A stretch of DNA of 64,000 bases from Duganella dendranthematis (GTDB lineage: Bacteria; Pseudomonadota; Gammaproteobacteria; Burkholderiales; Burkholderiaceae_D): assembly GCF_012849375.1 (NCBI RefSeq), contig NZ_CP051684.1, positions 2,976,001-3,040,000 on the forward strand, in the 5' to 3' direction. Positions 26,093 to 34,199 of this stretch are shown here, in pieces. The notes beneath the pieces were generated by a model that had not been told where the DNA came from, ran no database searches, and saw only the letters and a list, made by a program, of their open reading frames with translations. The position numbers and the translations under genes are program-made. Numbering within the stretch: position 1 is the first letter of the stretch; every line of letters starts with the position of its first letter.

Positions 26093-27379
26093 ATGAAAGC
26101 AGTAAGCAGGATGTTGGTGTTGGCGGTCGCTTTGGCGGCGGCGCAGGTCGGCGCGCAGGAATACTACGGCGATTTCCGTCCCGATGCGCCGGAACTGGCG
26201 GCACGCGGTCCGCTGCAAGTGGGCGTGCGCACGCTGGTGGCGGAACACAAGGACCAACTCGATATCCTGCATGCGACGGCCGGGCAGCCGAATCCACGCT
26301 ATAGCCGCAAGCTAACGCTGGAGGTGTGGTATCCGGCGCGGCTGGCGGCCGGACAGAAGGAGCACACCGTCTATACCGACGTGCTGGGCGCCGGCGCCAA
26401 TGATCCGAAGCGGCCGAATACGCCGTTCCAGTTCAACGGCCGCGCCGCGCGCGACGCCGCGCCAGCCGCAGGGCAGGGCGGGCGCTACCCGCTGGTGATC
26501 GTCTCGCACGGCTATCCCGGCTCGCGCCTGCAAATGAGTTACCTGACCGAGAACCTGGCGTCGAAAGGTTATGTCGTCGTCGCCATCGATCATCTCGAAT
26601 CCACGCGCGCCGACAAAGCCGGTTTCCCGAGCACGCTGCTGAACCGCCGGCTGGACGACCTGTTCGTGCTGGACACCGTCGCCGCCTGGGCCAAGCCGGG
26701 CAGCGGCAACTTCCTGGCCGGTGTGGTGGACGCCGACAATACCGCCCTGATTGGCTACTCGATGGGCGGCTACGGCGCGCTGAACGCGGTCGGCGCCGGC
26801 ATCAGCGCGTCGGCGGTGGCGTACGTCCCTGGCGGCAGCCTGGCGATCAACCAGCAGGGCAACCAGCAATACGAAGCGCAGCGCGACGCGCGCATCAAGG
26901 CCGTCGTGGCCTTCGCGCCGTGGGGCGCTGCCAACCAGGTGTGGGACGCAGCCGGGCTGGCCGGCGTGCGCACGCCGACGCTGTTCATCAGCGGCGACCA
27001 GGATGACGTGGCCGGCTACAAGGACGGCGTGCTTAAACTGTTCGAGGGCACGGTGCACGCCAACCGCTACCTGCTGACCTACGTTGGCGGCCGCCACAAC
27101 TCGGCGCCGAATCCGCCGTCGCCGGCCGCATGGAGCAATTTCGACGACTTCATGGCCTATTCCGAGCCGGTGTGGGACAGCCGCCGTATCAACAACATCA
27201 ACCAGCACTTTGTCACGGCTTTCCTCGGCATCCAGCTGAAACAGCAGCCGTTCCAATCCTACCTCGACCTGCCGCCGTTGCAAGCCGACGGCACCGCCAA
27301 GCCCGATCCCGGCCTGTGGAAGGGCTTCGCCAAACGTACCGCGCTCGGTCTGGAGTGGCGCCATCTGCCAGCGCAATGA
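26093..27379 (+). CDS. Secreted alpha/beta hydrolase (dienelactone or PAF-acetylhydrolase-like)
   Basis: A 428-residue exported hydrolase with signal peptide (MLVLAVALAAAQVGA region). The fold shows the oxyanion stretch VIVSHGYPGSRLQMSYL, the nucleophile elbow GYSMGGYGA, and a late catalytic Asp/His region (FISGDQDDVAGY, VGGRHNSAPNPP). It may cleave an ester or sulfate-ester precursor in the periplasm before uptake by the cell, but the substrate is unknown. It ends the TonB receptor-monooxygenase-hydrolase operon. Confidence 0.82.
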   Translation: MKAVSRMLVLAVALAAAQVGAQEYYGDFRPDAPELAARGPLQVGVRTLVAEHKDQLDILHATAGQPNPRYSRKLTLEVWYPARLAAGQKEHTVYTDVLGAGANDPKRPNTPFQFNGRAARDAAPAAGQGGRYPLVIVSHGYPGSRLQMSYLTENLASKGYVVVAIDHLESTRADKAGFPSTLLNRRLDDLFVLDTVAAWAKPGSGNFLAGVVDADNTALIGYSMGGYGALNAVGAGISASAVAYVPGGSLAINQQGNQQYEAQRDARIKAVVAFAPWGAANQVWDAAGLAGVRTPTLFISGDQDDVAGYKDGVLKLFEGTVHANRYLLTYVGGRHNSAPNPPSPAAWSNFDDFMAYSEPVWDSRRINNINQHFVTAFLGIQLKQQPFQSYLDLPPLQADGTAKPDPGLWKGFAKRTALGLEWRHLPAQ

Positions 27380-27432
27380 GCGAGTTGTCAGCTTGATCAT
27401 GTTCTTAAGGCGCCTGTAAGGCTGTCAGCTTG

Positions 27433-27438
27433 TATAAT
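27433..27438 (+). promoter_or_regulatory. Candidate -10 element for ubiE
   Basis: Perfect TATAAT, 28 bases before the ubiE ATG. No convincing -35 is seen at 16-18 bases upstream, so the call rests on the -10 alone. Confidence 0.45.
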
Positions 27439-27465
27439 GCTGGCAAACTAACAGGCCTGCATACC

Positions 27466-28200
27466 ATGACCAATACCACTCACTTCGGTTACAAGACCGT
27501 CGCGGAAGAAGATAAAGTCCGCGAAGTCGCCAAGGTTTTCCATTCTGTCGCCGCCAAGTACGACATCATGAACGACGTCATGTCGGCTGGCCTGCACCGC
27601 GTCTGGAAGATTTTCACCATCGCTAACGCGGCTGTGCGTCCGGGCTTCAAATGCCTGGATATCGCCGGCGGTACCGGCGACCTGGCCAAGGTGTTCGCCA
27701 AGCAGGCCGGCCCCACCGGCGAAGTCTGGCTGACCGACATCAACGAGTCGATGCTGCGCGTTGGCCGCGACCGCCTCTTGAATCGCGGCCTGATGACCCC
27801 CACCTTATTGTGCGATGCCGAGAAACTGCCTTTCCCGGACAACTATTTCGACCGCGTCAGCGTCGCCTTCGGCCTGCGCAACATGACGCACAAAGCCCAG
27901 GCGCTGAAGGAAATGCGCCGCGTGCTGAAGCCAGGCGGCAAGCTGCTGGTGCTGGAATTCTCGAAAGTGGCCGAGCCGCTGCAAAAGCCCTACGACATCT
28001 ACTCGTTCAAGGTGCTGCCGTGGATGGGCCAGAAGATCGCCGGCGATGCGGAAAGCTATCGCTACCTCGCGGAGTCGATCCGCATGCACCCGGACCAGGA
28101 AACGCTGAAAACCATGATGGAAGAAGCGGGCCTGGAACGCGTAACGTATTACAACTTGACGGCAGGTGTGGCCGCTTTACACACCGGTATCAAAATGTGA
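27466..28200 (+). CDS. ubiE: Demethylmenaquinone/ubiquinone C-methyltransferase UbiE
   Basis: SAM-dependent C-methyltransferase of ubiquinone (and menaquinone) synthesis. The 244 residues begin [20 protein letters not shown]. The SAM motif [20 protein letters not shown] lies near residue 65, and the UbiE signatures [20 protein letters not shown] and [17 protein letters not shown] follow. The ATG at 27466 is preferred to one 36 bases upstream because the family starts there. It opens a run of quinone genes: ubiE, Tim44-like, ubiJ, ubiB. Confidence 0.97.
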   Translation: MTNTTHFGYKTVAEEDKVREVAKVFHSVAAKYDIMNDVMSAGLHRVWKIFTIANAAVRPGFKCLDIAGGTGDLAKVFAKQAGPTGEVWLTDINESMLRVGRDRLLNRGLMTPTLLCDAEKLPFPDNYFDRVSVAFGLRNMTHKAQALKEMRRVLKPGGKLLVLEFSKVAEPLQKPYDIYSFKVLPWMGQKIAGDAESYRYLAESIRMHPDQETLKTMMEEAGLERVTYYNLTAGVAALHTGIKM

Positions 28201-28214
28201 TGACTGGAGTGACC

Positions 28215-29126
28215 ATGAACTTGAAAAAAATCCTGATCGGCGCGGTAATCGCCGTGTCCGCCATGTCGATGCTGAGCGAGGCGATCGCTCGTCCTGCCGG
28301 CGGTGGCCGTTCGTTTGGCCGCCAGTCGCAGAACGTCAACCGCATGCCTGCTCAACCTGCACCGCAGCAAGCGCCACGCCAGGCCCAGCCTGCGCCGGCG
28401 CCGGGCACGACGCCGGTGGCCGCACCAAAACCTAGCCCTTGGAAGGGCATTCTCGGCGGCGCGCTGCTGGGGCTGGGCCTGGGCGCCTTGTTCTCGCACT
28501 TCGGTCTGGGCGGCGCGCTGGGTGGCGCAATCGGCTCGATCATCATGCTGGCGCTGCTGGCGGGTGTCGTGTTCTTCATCTTCCGCCTGATTCGCGGCAA
28601 ATCGCAACCGGCCGCTGCGCCGGCGGCGTTTGGCGGCAACCAGAATGTGTATTCGATGCCGCCGCAAGGTGGTTCGGCGACGCCGGATATCGGTTCGCGT
28701 CTGCAGCCAGCCGCTGCACCAGTACCAGTGCAGCCTGCGCACCAGCAGTGGGGCGTGCCGGGTGACTTCGACCAGGCGACCTTCCTGCGCGTTGCCAAGA
28801 GCAATTTCATTCGCCTGCAAGCAGCGTGGGATAAAGGCGATGTGGCCGATATCCGCGAGTTCACCACGCCGGAAGTGTTTGCCGAGATGAAGATGCAGAT
28901 CAGCGAGCGCACCGTGGCCGACTACACCGATGTGGTCAGCATCGATGCCGAACTGCTGGGCATCGAGACCACCGACACCGAGTATCTGGCCAGCGTCAAG
29001 TTCACCGGCATGATCAAGCCGGCGCCGGATGCGCTGGCCGAGCCGTACCACGAGGTGTGGAACCTGGCCAAGCCGATCAACGGCTCCAGCGGTTGGCTGC
29101 TGGCTGGTATCCAGCAACTGGCGTAA
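28215..29126 (+). CDS. Tim44-like domain protein, membrane-anchored
   Basis: A 303-residue protein with an N-terminal signal or anchor (MNLKKILIGAVIAVSAMSML), a Pro/Gln/Ala-rich linker, a glycine-rich membrane segment (about 80-120, LGGALLGLGLGALFSHFGLG), and a C-terminal Tim44-like domain (about 180-303; FLRVAKSNFIRLQAAWDKGD, EVWNLAKPINGSSGWLLAGI). Tim44-like proteins occur next to ubi genes in many betaproteobacteria, but the role is not established. It starts 14 bases after ubiE and ends at a terminator. Confidence 0.85.
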   Translation: MNLKKILIGAVIAVSAMSMLSEAIARPAGGGRSFGRQSQNVNRMPAQPAPQQAPRQAQPAPAPGTTPVAAPKPSPWKGILGGALLGLGLGALFSHFGLGGALGGAIGSIIMLALLAGVVFFIFRLIRGKSQPAAAPAAFGGNQNVYSMPPQGGSATPDIGSRLQPAAAPVPVQPAHQQWGVPGDFDQATFLRVAKSNFIRLQAAWDKGDVADIREFTTPEVFAEMKMQISERTVADYTDVVSIDAELLGIETTDTEYLASVKFTGMIKPAPDALAEPYHEVWNLAKPINGSSGWLLAGIQQLA

Positions 29127-29164
29127 TCAACCCGGCTGTGCCGGTAAAACTGGTAAGATCAAGG

Positions 29165-29190
29165 CCGCCCTCATCGGGCGGTTTTGTTTT
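29165..29190 (+). terminator. Intrinsic terminator after the Tim44-like gene
   Basis: CCGCCC (29165-29170) pairs with GGGCGG (29176-29181) around a five-base loop, followed by TTTTGTTTT. The ubiJ ATG lies only 23 bases further on, so ubiJ-ubiB probably rely on partial read-through or their own promoter. Confidence 0.7.
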
Positions 29191-29203
29191 CAACGGCTAG
29201 AAC

Positions 29204-29812
29204 ATGATTTCATTGAATCCAGGCAGTTTCTCCGCAGCGCCCGCCAGCGCCGCCATCAACCACTTGCTGGCGCAGGAGCCATGGGCGCGCCAGGAGTTGC
29301 TGCGTCACGCCGGTAAGACCGCCAGCATCGACGCCGGCAGCGTCGCGCTGCGCCTGCGCGTGACCGCCGACGGCTATCTGGAGCCCGCGCCCACCGACGA
29401 GCCGGCCCGCGTCACCATCCGCGTCAAGCTGTCCGACCTGCCGTTGATCGCGCAAAACCGCGAGCGCGCCTTCTCCTACGTGCAGATCGAAGGCGACGCT
29501 GAATTCGCCAACGCCATCTCCAGCCTGAGCAAATCGCTGCGCTGGGAAGCCGAGCACGACCTGGAAAAAGTGGTCGGCCCGATCATCGCCGTGCGCGCCG
29601 TCTCCGGCGCCAAGGCCGCGTTTGAAGCGGTTAAGGCCGGCCATCAGAAGCTGGCCGAAAACGTCGCCGAATTCCTGCTCGACGAAAAACAGGTGCTGGT
29701 GCGGCCGCACACGGTAGAAGCTTTCTCGGCCGAGGTTAACCGCCTGCGCGACGATGTCGAACGCACCGCCAAGCGCCTCGCCAAACTGGAACAGAAACTG
29801 GGATCACAATAA
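29204..29812 (+). CDS. ubiJ: Ubiquinone biosynthesis accessory factor UbiJ (SCP2 domain)
   Basis: Lipid-binding accessory protein for the cytosolic ubiquinone-synthesis complex. The 202 residues have an N-terminal SCP2 sterol-carrier domain (about 15-110; [20 protein letters not shown]) and a C-terminal coiled helix ([20 protein letters not shown]). Its stop overlaps the ubiB start (TAATG), the conserved ubiJ-ubiB coupling. Confidence 0.93.
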   Translation: MISLNPGSFSAAPASAAINHLLAQEPWARQELLRHAGKTASIDAGSVALRLRVTADGYLEPAPTDEPARVTIRVKLSDLPLIAQNRERAFSYVQIEGDAEFANAISSLSKSLRWEAEHDLEKVVGPIIAVRAVSGAKAAFEAVKAGHQKLAENVAEFLLDEKQVLVRPHTVEAFSAEVNRLRDDVERTAKRLAKLEQKLGSQ

Positions 29813-31377
29813 TGCAGAAATTCTTGCGCCTGCTGAAAATTCTGCGGGTATCGGTACGTTACGGCCTCGATGAAATCGCCATCTCCGGCTTGAAAAAGCC
29901 GCGCATCGCCAAATTCATCGACACCGCGTTTTTCTGGCGCGACCTGTCGTCGCCGCGCGGCGTGCGGCTGCGCATGGCGCTGGAAGAGCTGGGCCCGATC
30001 TTCGTCAAATTCGGCCAGGTGCTGTCGACCCGCAGCGACCTGATCCCGGCCGACCTGGTGATCGAACTGTCGCGCCTGCAAGACCGGGTGCCGCCGTTCG
30101 ACTCCGACCTGGCCGTGGCGCAAATCCAGAAATCGCTGGGCGCCCATCCGGACCAATTGTTTGCGACCTTTGAACGCACGCCGGTGGCCTCGGCCTCGAT
30201 CGCGCAAGTGCACTTCGCCACGCTCAAGGATGGCCGTCAGGTGGCGGTCAAGGTGCTGCGTCCGGGCATGAAGAAATCCATCGACGAGGACGTGGCGCTG
30301 ATGCACATCGCCGCCGAGTGGATCGGCAACGTCTGGGCCGACAGCAAGCGCCTGAAGCCGAAAGAGGTAGTCGCCGAGTTCGACAAATACCTGCACGACG
30401 AGCTGGATCTGATGCGCGAAGCCGCCAACGCCAGCCAGCTGCGCCGCAACTTCGCCGATTCGCAACTGCTGCTGGTGCCGGAGATGCACTGGGATTACTG
30501 CTCGCCGAGCGTGATCGTGATGGAGCGCATGCACGGCATTCCGGTGTCGCAGATCGACCGTCTGGCCGCCGCCGGCGTCGACCTGAAAAAGCTGTCCAGC
30601 GACGGCGTGGAAATCTTCTTCACGCAGGTATTCCGCGACGGTTTCTTCCACGCGGACATGCATCCGGGTAACATCCTGGTGTCGATCGAACCGGAGACCT
30701 TCGGCCGCTATATCGCGCTGGACTTCGGCATCGTCGGCACGCTGACCGATTACGACAAGGATTACCTGTCGCAGAACTTCCTGGCCTTCTTCCGCCGCGA
30801 TTACAAGCGCGTGGCCGAGGCGCACATCGAATCCGGCTGGGCGCCGAAAGAAACCCGTGTCGACGAACTGGAATCGGCGGTGCGCGCCTGCTGCGAGCCG
30901 ATCTTCGACCGGCCGTTGAAGGACATCTCGTTCGGCCAGATCCTGCTGCGTTTGTTCCAGACCTCGCGCCGCTTCAACGTTGAAGTGCAGCCGCAACTGG
31001 TGCTGCTGCAAAAGACGCTGCTGAATATCGAGGGACTGGGCCGCCAGCTCGATCCCGACCTGGACCTGTGGAAGACCGCCAAACCCTATCTGGAAAACTG
31101 GATGGGCGAGCAGGTCGGCTGGAAAGGCTTCCTGCAGCGCCTGAAAGCCGAGGCGCCGCGCTACGCCCACATCTTCCCGCAACTGCCGCGTCTGGCGCAT
31201 CAGGCGCTGGAACGGCATGCTGAACGGCCGAACGACAACACCGAGCTGATCAAGGTGCTGATCAACGAACAGCAGCGCACCAACCGTCTGCTGAGCCTGG
31301 TGATCTACTTCGCCGGCGCGTTTGCGCTGGGCGTGGCCGGCTTCCATCTGTATCAGCGCTTCCACCATCTGCTGTAA
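29812..31377 (+). CDS. ubiB: Ubiquinone biosynthesis regulatory kinase-like ATPase UbiB
   Basis: Atypical protein-kinase-like ATPase of the ABC1/ADCK family required for ubiquinone synthesis. The 521 residues carry the family KxGQ motif ([16 protein letters not shown] near residue 64), the alanine-rich nucleotide loop [31 protein letters not shown] near 283, and the metal motif [10 protein letters not shown]. Two C-terminal membrane helices (about 490-520, [15 protein letters not shown]) anchor it. It is coupled to ubiJ, and the methyltransferase gene begins five bases later. Confidence 0.96.
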   Translation: MQKFLRLLKILRVSVRYGLDEIAISGLKKPRIAKFIDTAFFWRDLSSPRGVRLRMALEELGPIFVKFGQVLSTRSDLIPADLVIELSRLQDRVPPFDSDLAVAQIQKSLGAHPDQLFATFERTPVASASIAQVHFATLKDGRQVAVKVLRPGMKKSIDEDVALMHIAAEWIGNVWADSKRLKPKEVVAEFDKYLHDELDLMREAANASQLRRNFADSQLLLVPEMHWDYCSPSVIVMERMHGIPVSQIDRLAAAGVDLKKLSSDGVEIFFTQVFRDGFFHADMHPGNILVSIEPETFGRYIALDFGIVGTLTDYDKDYLSQNFLAFFRRDYKRVAEAHIESGWAPKETRVDELESAVRACCEPIFDRPLKDISFGQILLRLFQTSRRFNVEVQPQLVLLQKTLLNIEGLGRQLDPDLDLWKTAKPYLENWMGEQVGWKGFLQRLKAEAPRYAHIFPQLPRLAHQALERHAERPNDNTELIKVLINEQQRTNRLLSLVIYFAGAFALGVAGFHLYQRFHHLL

Positions 31378-31382
31378 GCGCC

Positions 31383-31975
31383 ATGGCGGACTTCCAGCAG
31401 CGTGATCCGTTGTCGCCGGCGTTCTGGGATGAGCGCTTCGAGCGCCATTTCACGCCATGGGACAAGGGCGGCGTGCCGCAAGCGTTACAGGATTTCGTCG
31501 CCGCCAACTCGCCGCTGACCACGCTGATTCCTGGCTGCGGCTCGGCTTATGAACTGGCCTTCCTGGCCGGGCAGGGTTGGGATGCCACCGCCATCGATTT
31601 CTCGCCCGCTGCGGTAGCGCAAGGCAAGCTGGCTGCCGGCGAGCATGCGGCGCGGGTAGTGGAGGCGGATTTCTTTGCCTGGCAGCCGGCGGCGCCGCTG
31701 CAATTGATCTACGAACGGGCATTTCTATGCGCGATGCCGCGCGCCATGTGGCCGCAGGTGGCGGCGCGCTGGGCACAGCTGCTGGCGCCGGGGCGCTGCT
31801 GGCAGGGTATTTCTTCTTTGATGAGGCGGCCAAGGGGCCGCCGTTCGGCATCCAGCGCGCGCAGCTGGAGCAGCTGCTGCGCGCGGATTTCGAGTGCGTC
31901 GCCGACGACGCCGTCAGCGACTCCATCCCGGTGTTCGCCGGCAAGGAGCGCTGGATGGTGTGGCGGCGACGCTAA
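31383..31975 (+). pseudogene. Thiopurine S-methyltransferase (TPMT) family protein, frameshifted
   Basis: SAM-dependent methyltransferase of the TPMT/thiol methyltransferase family. The first frame gives FWDERFERHFTPWDKGGVPQ and LIPGCGSAYELAFLAGQGWD (SAM motif), then ERAFLCAMPRAMWPQVAARW and LLAPG at 31791. From there the family continues only in the +2 frame as ALLAGYFFFDEAAKGPPFGI and WMVWRRR to the stop at 31973. Adding one G in the run 31790-31793 restores a 197-residue protein of normal length. This is either a sequencing or assembly error or a very recent mutation. It lies five bases after ubiB. Confidence 0.85.
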
Positions 31976-31981
31976 CGCGGC

Positions 31982-32347
31982 TTAATTACGGCGCGGATTG
32001 TTTGGATGGTCGTCACGGCTGTTCGGCACGCCGTCATGATCGCTGTCGCCGCGGGCCCAGCTGCCGCGCGTCATTTCCCAGTGACCATTACGCTCAGCCC
32101 AGGTTGGCTGATGATAGACATAGCCGCGGCGCTCGCGTTCCCAGTGGCCTTTGGTCCACACGTGGCGGTTGTTGCGCCAGTCCCAGTAGCCGGGCGCCCA
32201 CACATAGCCGTGGCGTGGCGGAGGAACAACTTCATCGCGCGGCGCTGGCGGCGCAGTCTGCACCACGATCACGGCAGCCGAGGCTGGCAGGGTAAACGTA
32301 CCGGCGGAAGCCGCAATGGCGGCAGCAAGCAAAAGTTTCTTCATCAT
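31982..32347 (-). CDS. Exported YXWGXW-type repeat protein with a TSP3-like calcium motif
   Basis: A 121-residue secreted protein: signal peptide MMKKLLLAAAIAASAGTFTL to about residue 23; aromatic repeats YVWAPGYWDWRNNRHVWTKG, WERERRGYVYHQPTW and NGHWEMTRGSWARGD typical of the YXWGXW family; and a C-terminal DSDHDGVPNSRDDHPNNP that matches a thrombospondin type 3 calcium-binding repeat. ATG 32347 follows GAGGAG with six-base spacing. Its function is unknown, perhaps envelope or surface. It converges on the methyltransferase, six bases apart. Confidence 0.85.
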   Translation of the reverse strand: MMKKLLLAAAIAASAGTFTLPASAAVIVVQTAPPAPRDEVVPPPRHGYVWAPGYWDWRNNRHVWTKGHWERERRGYVYHQPTWAERNGHWEMTRGSWARGDSDHDGVPNSRDDHPNNPRRN

Positions 32348-32428
32348 GTTGAGCTCCTCTTTGTAAGGTGTGGTTACCGTTATAAAGAGATCGGCGACGC
32401 TTGTCTGTGCGCGTCCACGCATATCCGC

Positions 32429-32767
32429 TCAGCGGCGAATGGCGTACGCCGAATCGTCCCGCTTGTGTGGTATCAGCAATAGCATCAGTCCACCGCAGGC
32501 CAGCATCGCCCAGCCGGACGGTTCCGGCACGGGACTGGCGAGCTGCACCGGCGCAGCCTGTGCCGACGCATGCAGCTGCTCGTCGCTGGCGGGCGCGAGC
32601 ACGGCGGCGGTGTCCAGCGGCGGTTCGAGGTTGATGCTGAACGTAAAATGGTCGGATGCCAAGGTCACCGGGCCGCGCTGTTCATCCAGATAATCATGCG
32701 CGCGCATGGCTGACGCCTGGCCGGCCGCCAGCAGCGCGCCGCCCAGCAGGAAAATCGCGCGGCGCAT
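32429..32767 (-). CDS. Small PEP-CTERM sorting-domain protein
   Basis: A 112-residue secreted protein. A signal peptide (MRRAIFLLGGALLAAGQASA) is followed by a short mature region and a C-terminal PEP-CTERM module: VPEPSGWAMLACGGLMLLLI and then the basic tail PHKRDD. This module is recognised by exosortase, which cuts and anchors the protein for surface or exopolysaccharide association. ATG 32767 overlaps the upstream stop (TGATG), so it is coupled to that small gene. No exosortase gene is in this window. Confidence 0.85.
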   Translation of the reverse strand: MRRAIFLLGGALLAAGQASAMRAHDYLDEQRGPVTLASDHFTFSINLEPPLDTAAVLAPASDEQLHASAQAAPVQLASPVPEPSGWAMLACGGLMLLLIPHKRDDSAYAIRR

Positions 32768-32973
32768 CAATCGCCAGTTTTAACGGTCCGGCGGGCAGGC
32801 AGTTTGGGCATGTAGCGCAAAGATTGCAGGCCGACCATTACCGCCATGCACAACAGCACGGCGCGGCGATGCATCGGTTCATCCGGCGCCTGGGCGACAA
32901 ATTTGTTGGAAGCGGCAAAAGCAGGAGCGGAAAGGCAAGCAGCCAGAAGGCCGGCGTACAGCGTTTTTTTCAT
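32767..32973 (-). CDS. Small exported or membrane protein upstream of the PEP-CTERM gene
   Basis: A 68-residue protein with a signal-like N terminus (MKKTLYAGLLAACLSAPAFA) and a second hydrophobic stretch (HRRAVLLCMAVMVGLQSLRY) that may be a membrane helix, leaving a basic tail. I do not recognise the family. The chosen ATG has GGGAA six bases upstream; longer in-frame versions have no signal peptide. It is coupled to the PEP-CTERM gene by a TGATG overlap, suggesting a shared surface function. Confidence 0.65.
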   Translation of the reverse strand: MKKTLYAGLLAACLSAPAFAASNKFVAQAPDEPMHRRAVLLCMAVMVGLQSLRYMPKLPARRTVKTGD

Positions 32974-33177
32974 GGTATTTCCCAAAGAATCAAAGAGTTG
33001 GAGCGTCGTAAGTCCGGGACGGCTAACGAGGCGACGATTCAGGGATTGGGAAATCAGCGCTTGTAGGCAAGTATTAAAACATGCCCTCAACCAATAAGCG
33101 AATAGATTTTTGCTATGAAAACGATTACCGGTGGGAGCTTGGCGACAGGAAACAGTCAGATGGCGGGCAAAAGGCTT

Positions 33178-33183
33178 TATAAT
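33178..33183 (+). promoter_or_regulatory. Candidate -10 element for the FmdB-like/DUF502/aspS genes
   Basis: Perfect TATAAT, 33 bases before the zinc-ribbon gene ATG. The -35 region (around 33155) is weak. Confidence 0.5.
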
Positions 33184-33215
33184 TCAGGGTTTTGATGATT
33201 TTTGCGGAGTAAGAG

Positions 33216-33506
33216 ATGCCGATCTACGCGTACCGCTGCGAAGCCTGCGGTTTTGCCAAGGACGTCTTGCAGAAGATTTCCGACCCGCAGCTGACGGTTT
33301 GCCCGTCGTGCGGTAAAGAGTCGTTTAAAAAGCAAGTCACCGCAGCCGGTTTCCAGTTGAAGGGTTCCGGCTGGTATGTGACCGATTTCCGAGGCGGCAC
33401 GCCGCCGGCCACCGGCACCGCGCCGGCGTCGACGTCGGAGAGTGCTGCGCCAGCACCGGCCCCGGCGCCCGCGCCGGCCAAGACAGGCGGCACCGGCGAC
33501 ACCTGA
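33216..33506 (+). CDS. FmdB-family zinc-ribbon protein
   Basis: A 96-residue member of the FmdB/CxxC_CxxC_SSSS family. Starts MPIYAYRCEACGFAKDVLQK with CEAC, and CPSC near residue 37 completes a zinc ribbon. The C terminus is an Ala/Pro-rich low-complexity tail (PAPAPAPAPAKTGG). The family is annotated as putative regulatory proteins; the biochemical role is unclear. It precedes DUF502 and aspS, a linkage common in betaproteobacteria. Confidence 0.9.
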   Translation: MPIYAYRCEACGFAKDVLQKISDPQLTVCPSCGKESFKKQVTAAGFQLKGSGWYVTDFRGGTPPATGTAPASTSESAAPAPAPAPAPAKTGGTGDT

Positions 33507-33535
33507 AGCTCTCCCATCCACACAGAAGGACCTCG

Positions 33536-34171
33536 ATGCGTAAATATTTCATTACCGGCCTGCTGATCCTGGTGCCACTGGCGATTACCGCCTGGGTGCT
33601 GAACCTGGTGATCAGCACCATGGACCAGTCGCTGCTGTTCGTGCCGGAACGCTGGCAGCCGCGCACCTTGGTCGGCTTCGACATTCCTGGCCTGGGCACT
33701 TTGCTGACCATCGTCATCGTGTTCCTGACCGGCCTGCTGACCAACAACCTGGTCGGCAACTACGTGGTCAAGCTGTGGGAAAAACTGCTGACCCGGATTC
33801 CGGTGGTCAGCTCGCTGTATTCGAGTGTCAAGCAGGTGTCGGACACGCTGTTCTCGTCGTCCGGCAACGCCTTCCGCAAGGCGGTGCTGATTCCGTATCC
33901 GCACCAGAATTCGTGGACCATCGCCTTCCTGACCGGCACGCCGGGCGGAGACGTCAAGAACCACCTGGTGGGCGAGTACGTCAGCGTGTACATCCCGACC
34001 ACGCCGAATCCGACCTCGGGCTTTTTCCTGATGATGGCCAAGAAGGATGTGGTCGAACTCGACATGAGTGTCGATGCGGCCCTGAAGTACATCGTCTCGA
34101 TGGGCGTGGTGGCGCCGGAAGACGCGCCGAGAACCATCGTCCTGCCAGACACTGAAACCAAGATTAACTGA
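33536..34171 (+). CDS. DUF502 family inner-membrane protein
   Basis: A 211-residue membrane protein. The first helix is MRKYFITGLLILVPLAITAW, and the second is at about 60-82 (LLTIVIVFLTGLLTNNLVG). A cytoplasmic or periplasmic domain follows with PVVSSLYSSVKQVSDTLFSS and FLMMAKKDVVELDMS. The family is widespread next to aspS, but its role is unknown. It begins 29 bases after the FmdB-like gene and ends 28 bases before aspS. Confidence 0.92.
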   Translation: MRKYFITGLLILVPLAITAWVLNLVISTMDQSLLFVPERWQPRTLVGFDIPGLGTLLTIVIVFLTGLLTNNLVGNYVVKLWEKLLTRIPVVSSLYSSVKQVSDTLFSSSGNAFRKAVLIPYPHQNSWTIAFLTGTPGGDVKNHLVGEYVSVYIPTTPNPTSGFFLMMAKKDVVELDMSVDAALKYIVSMGVVAPEDAPRTIVLPDTETKIN

Positions 34172-34199
34172 GTAACTTAACCTGAACCGAGAAATAAAC

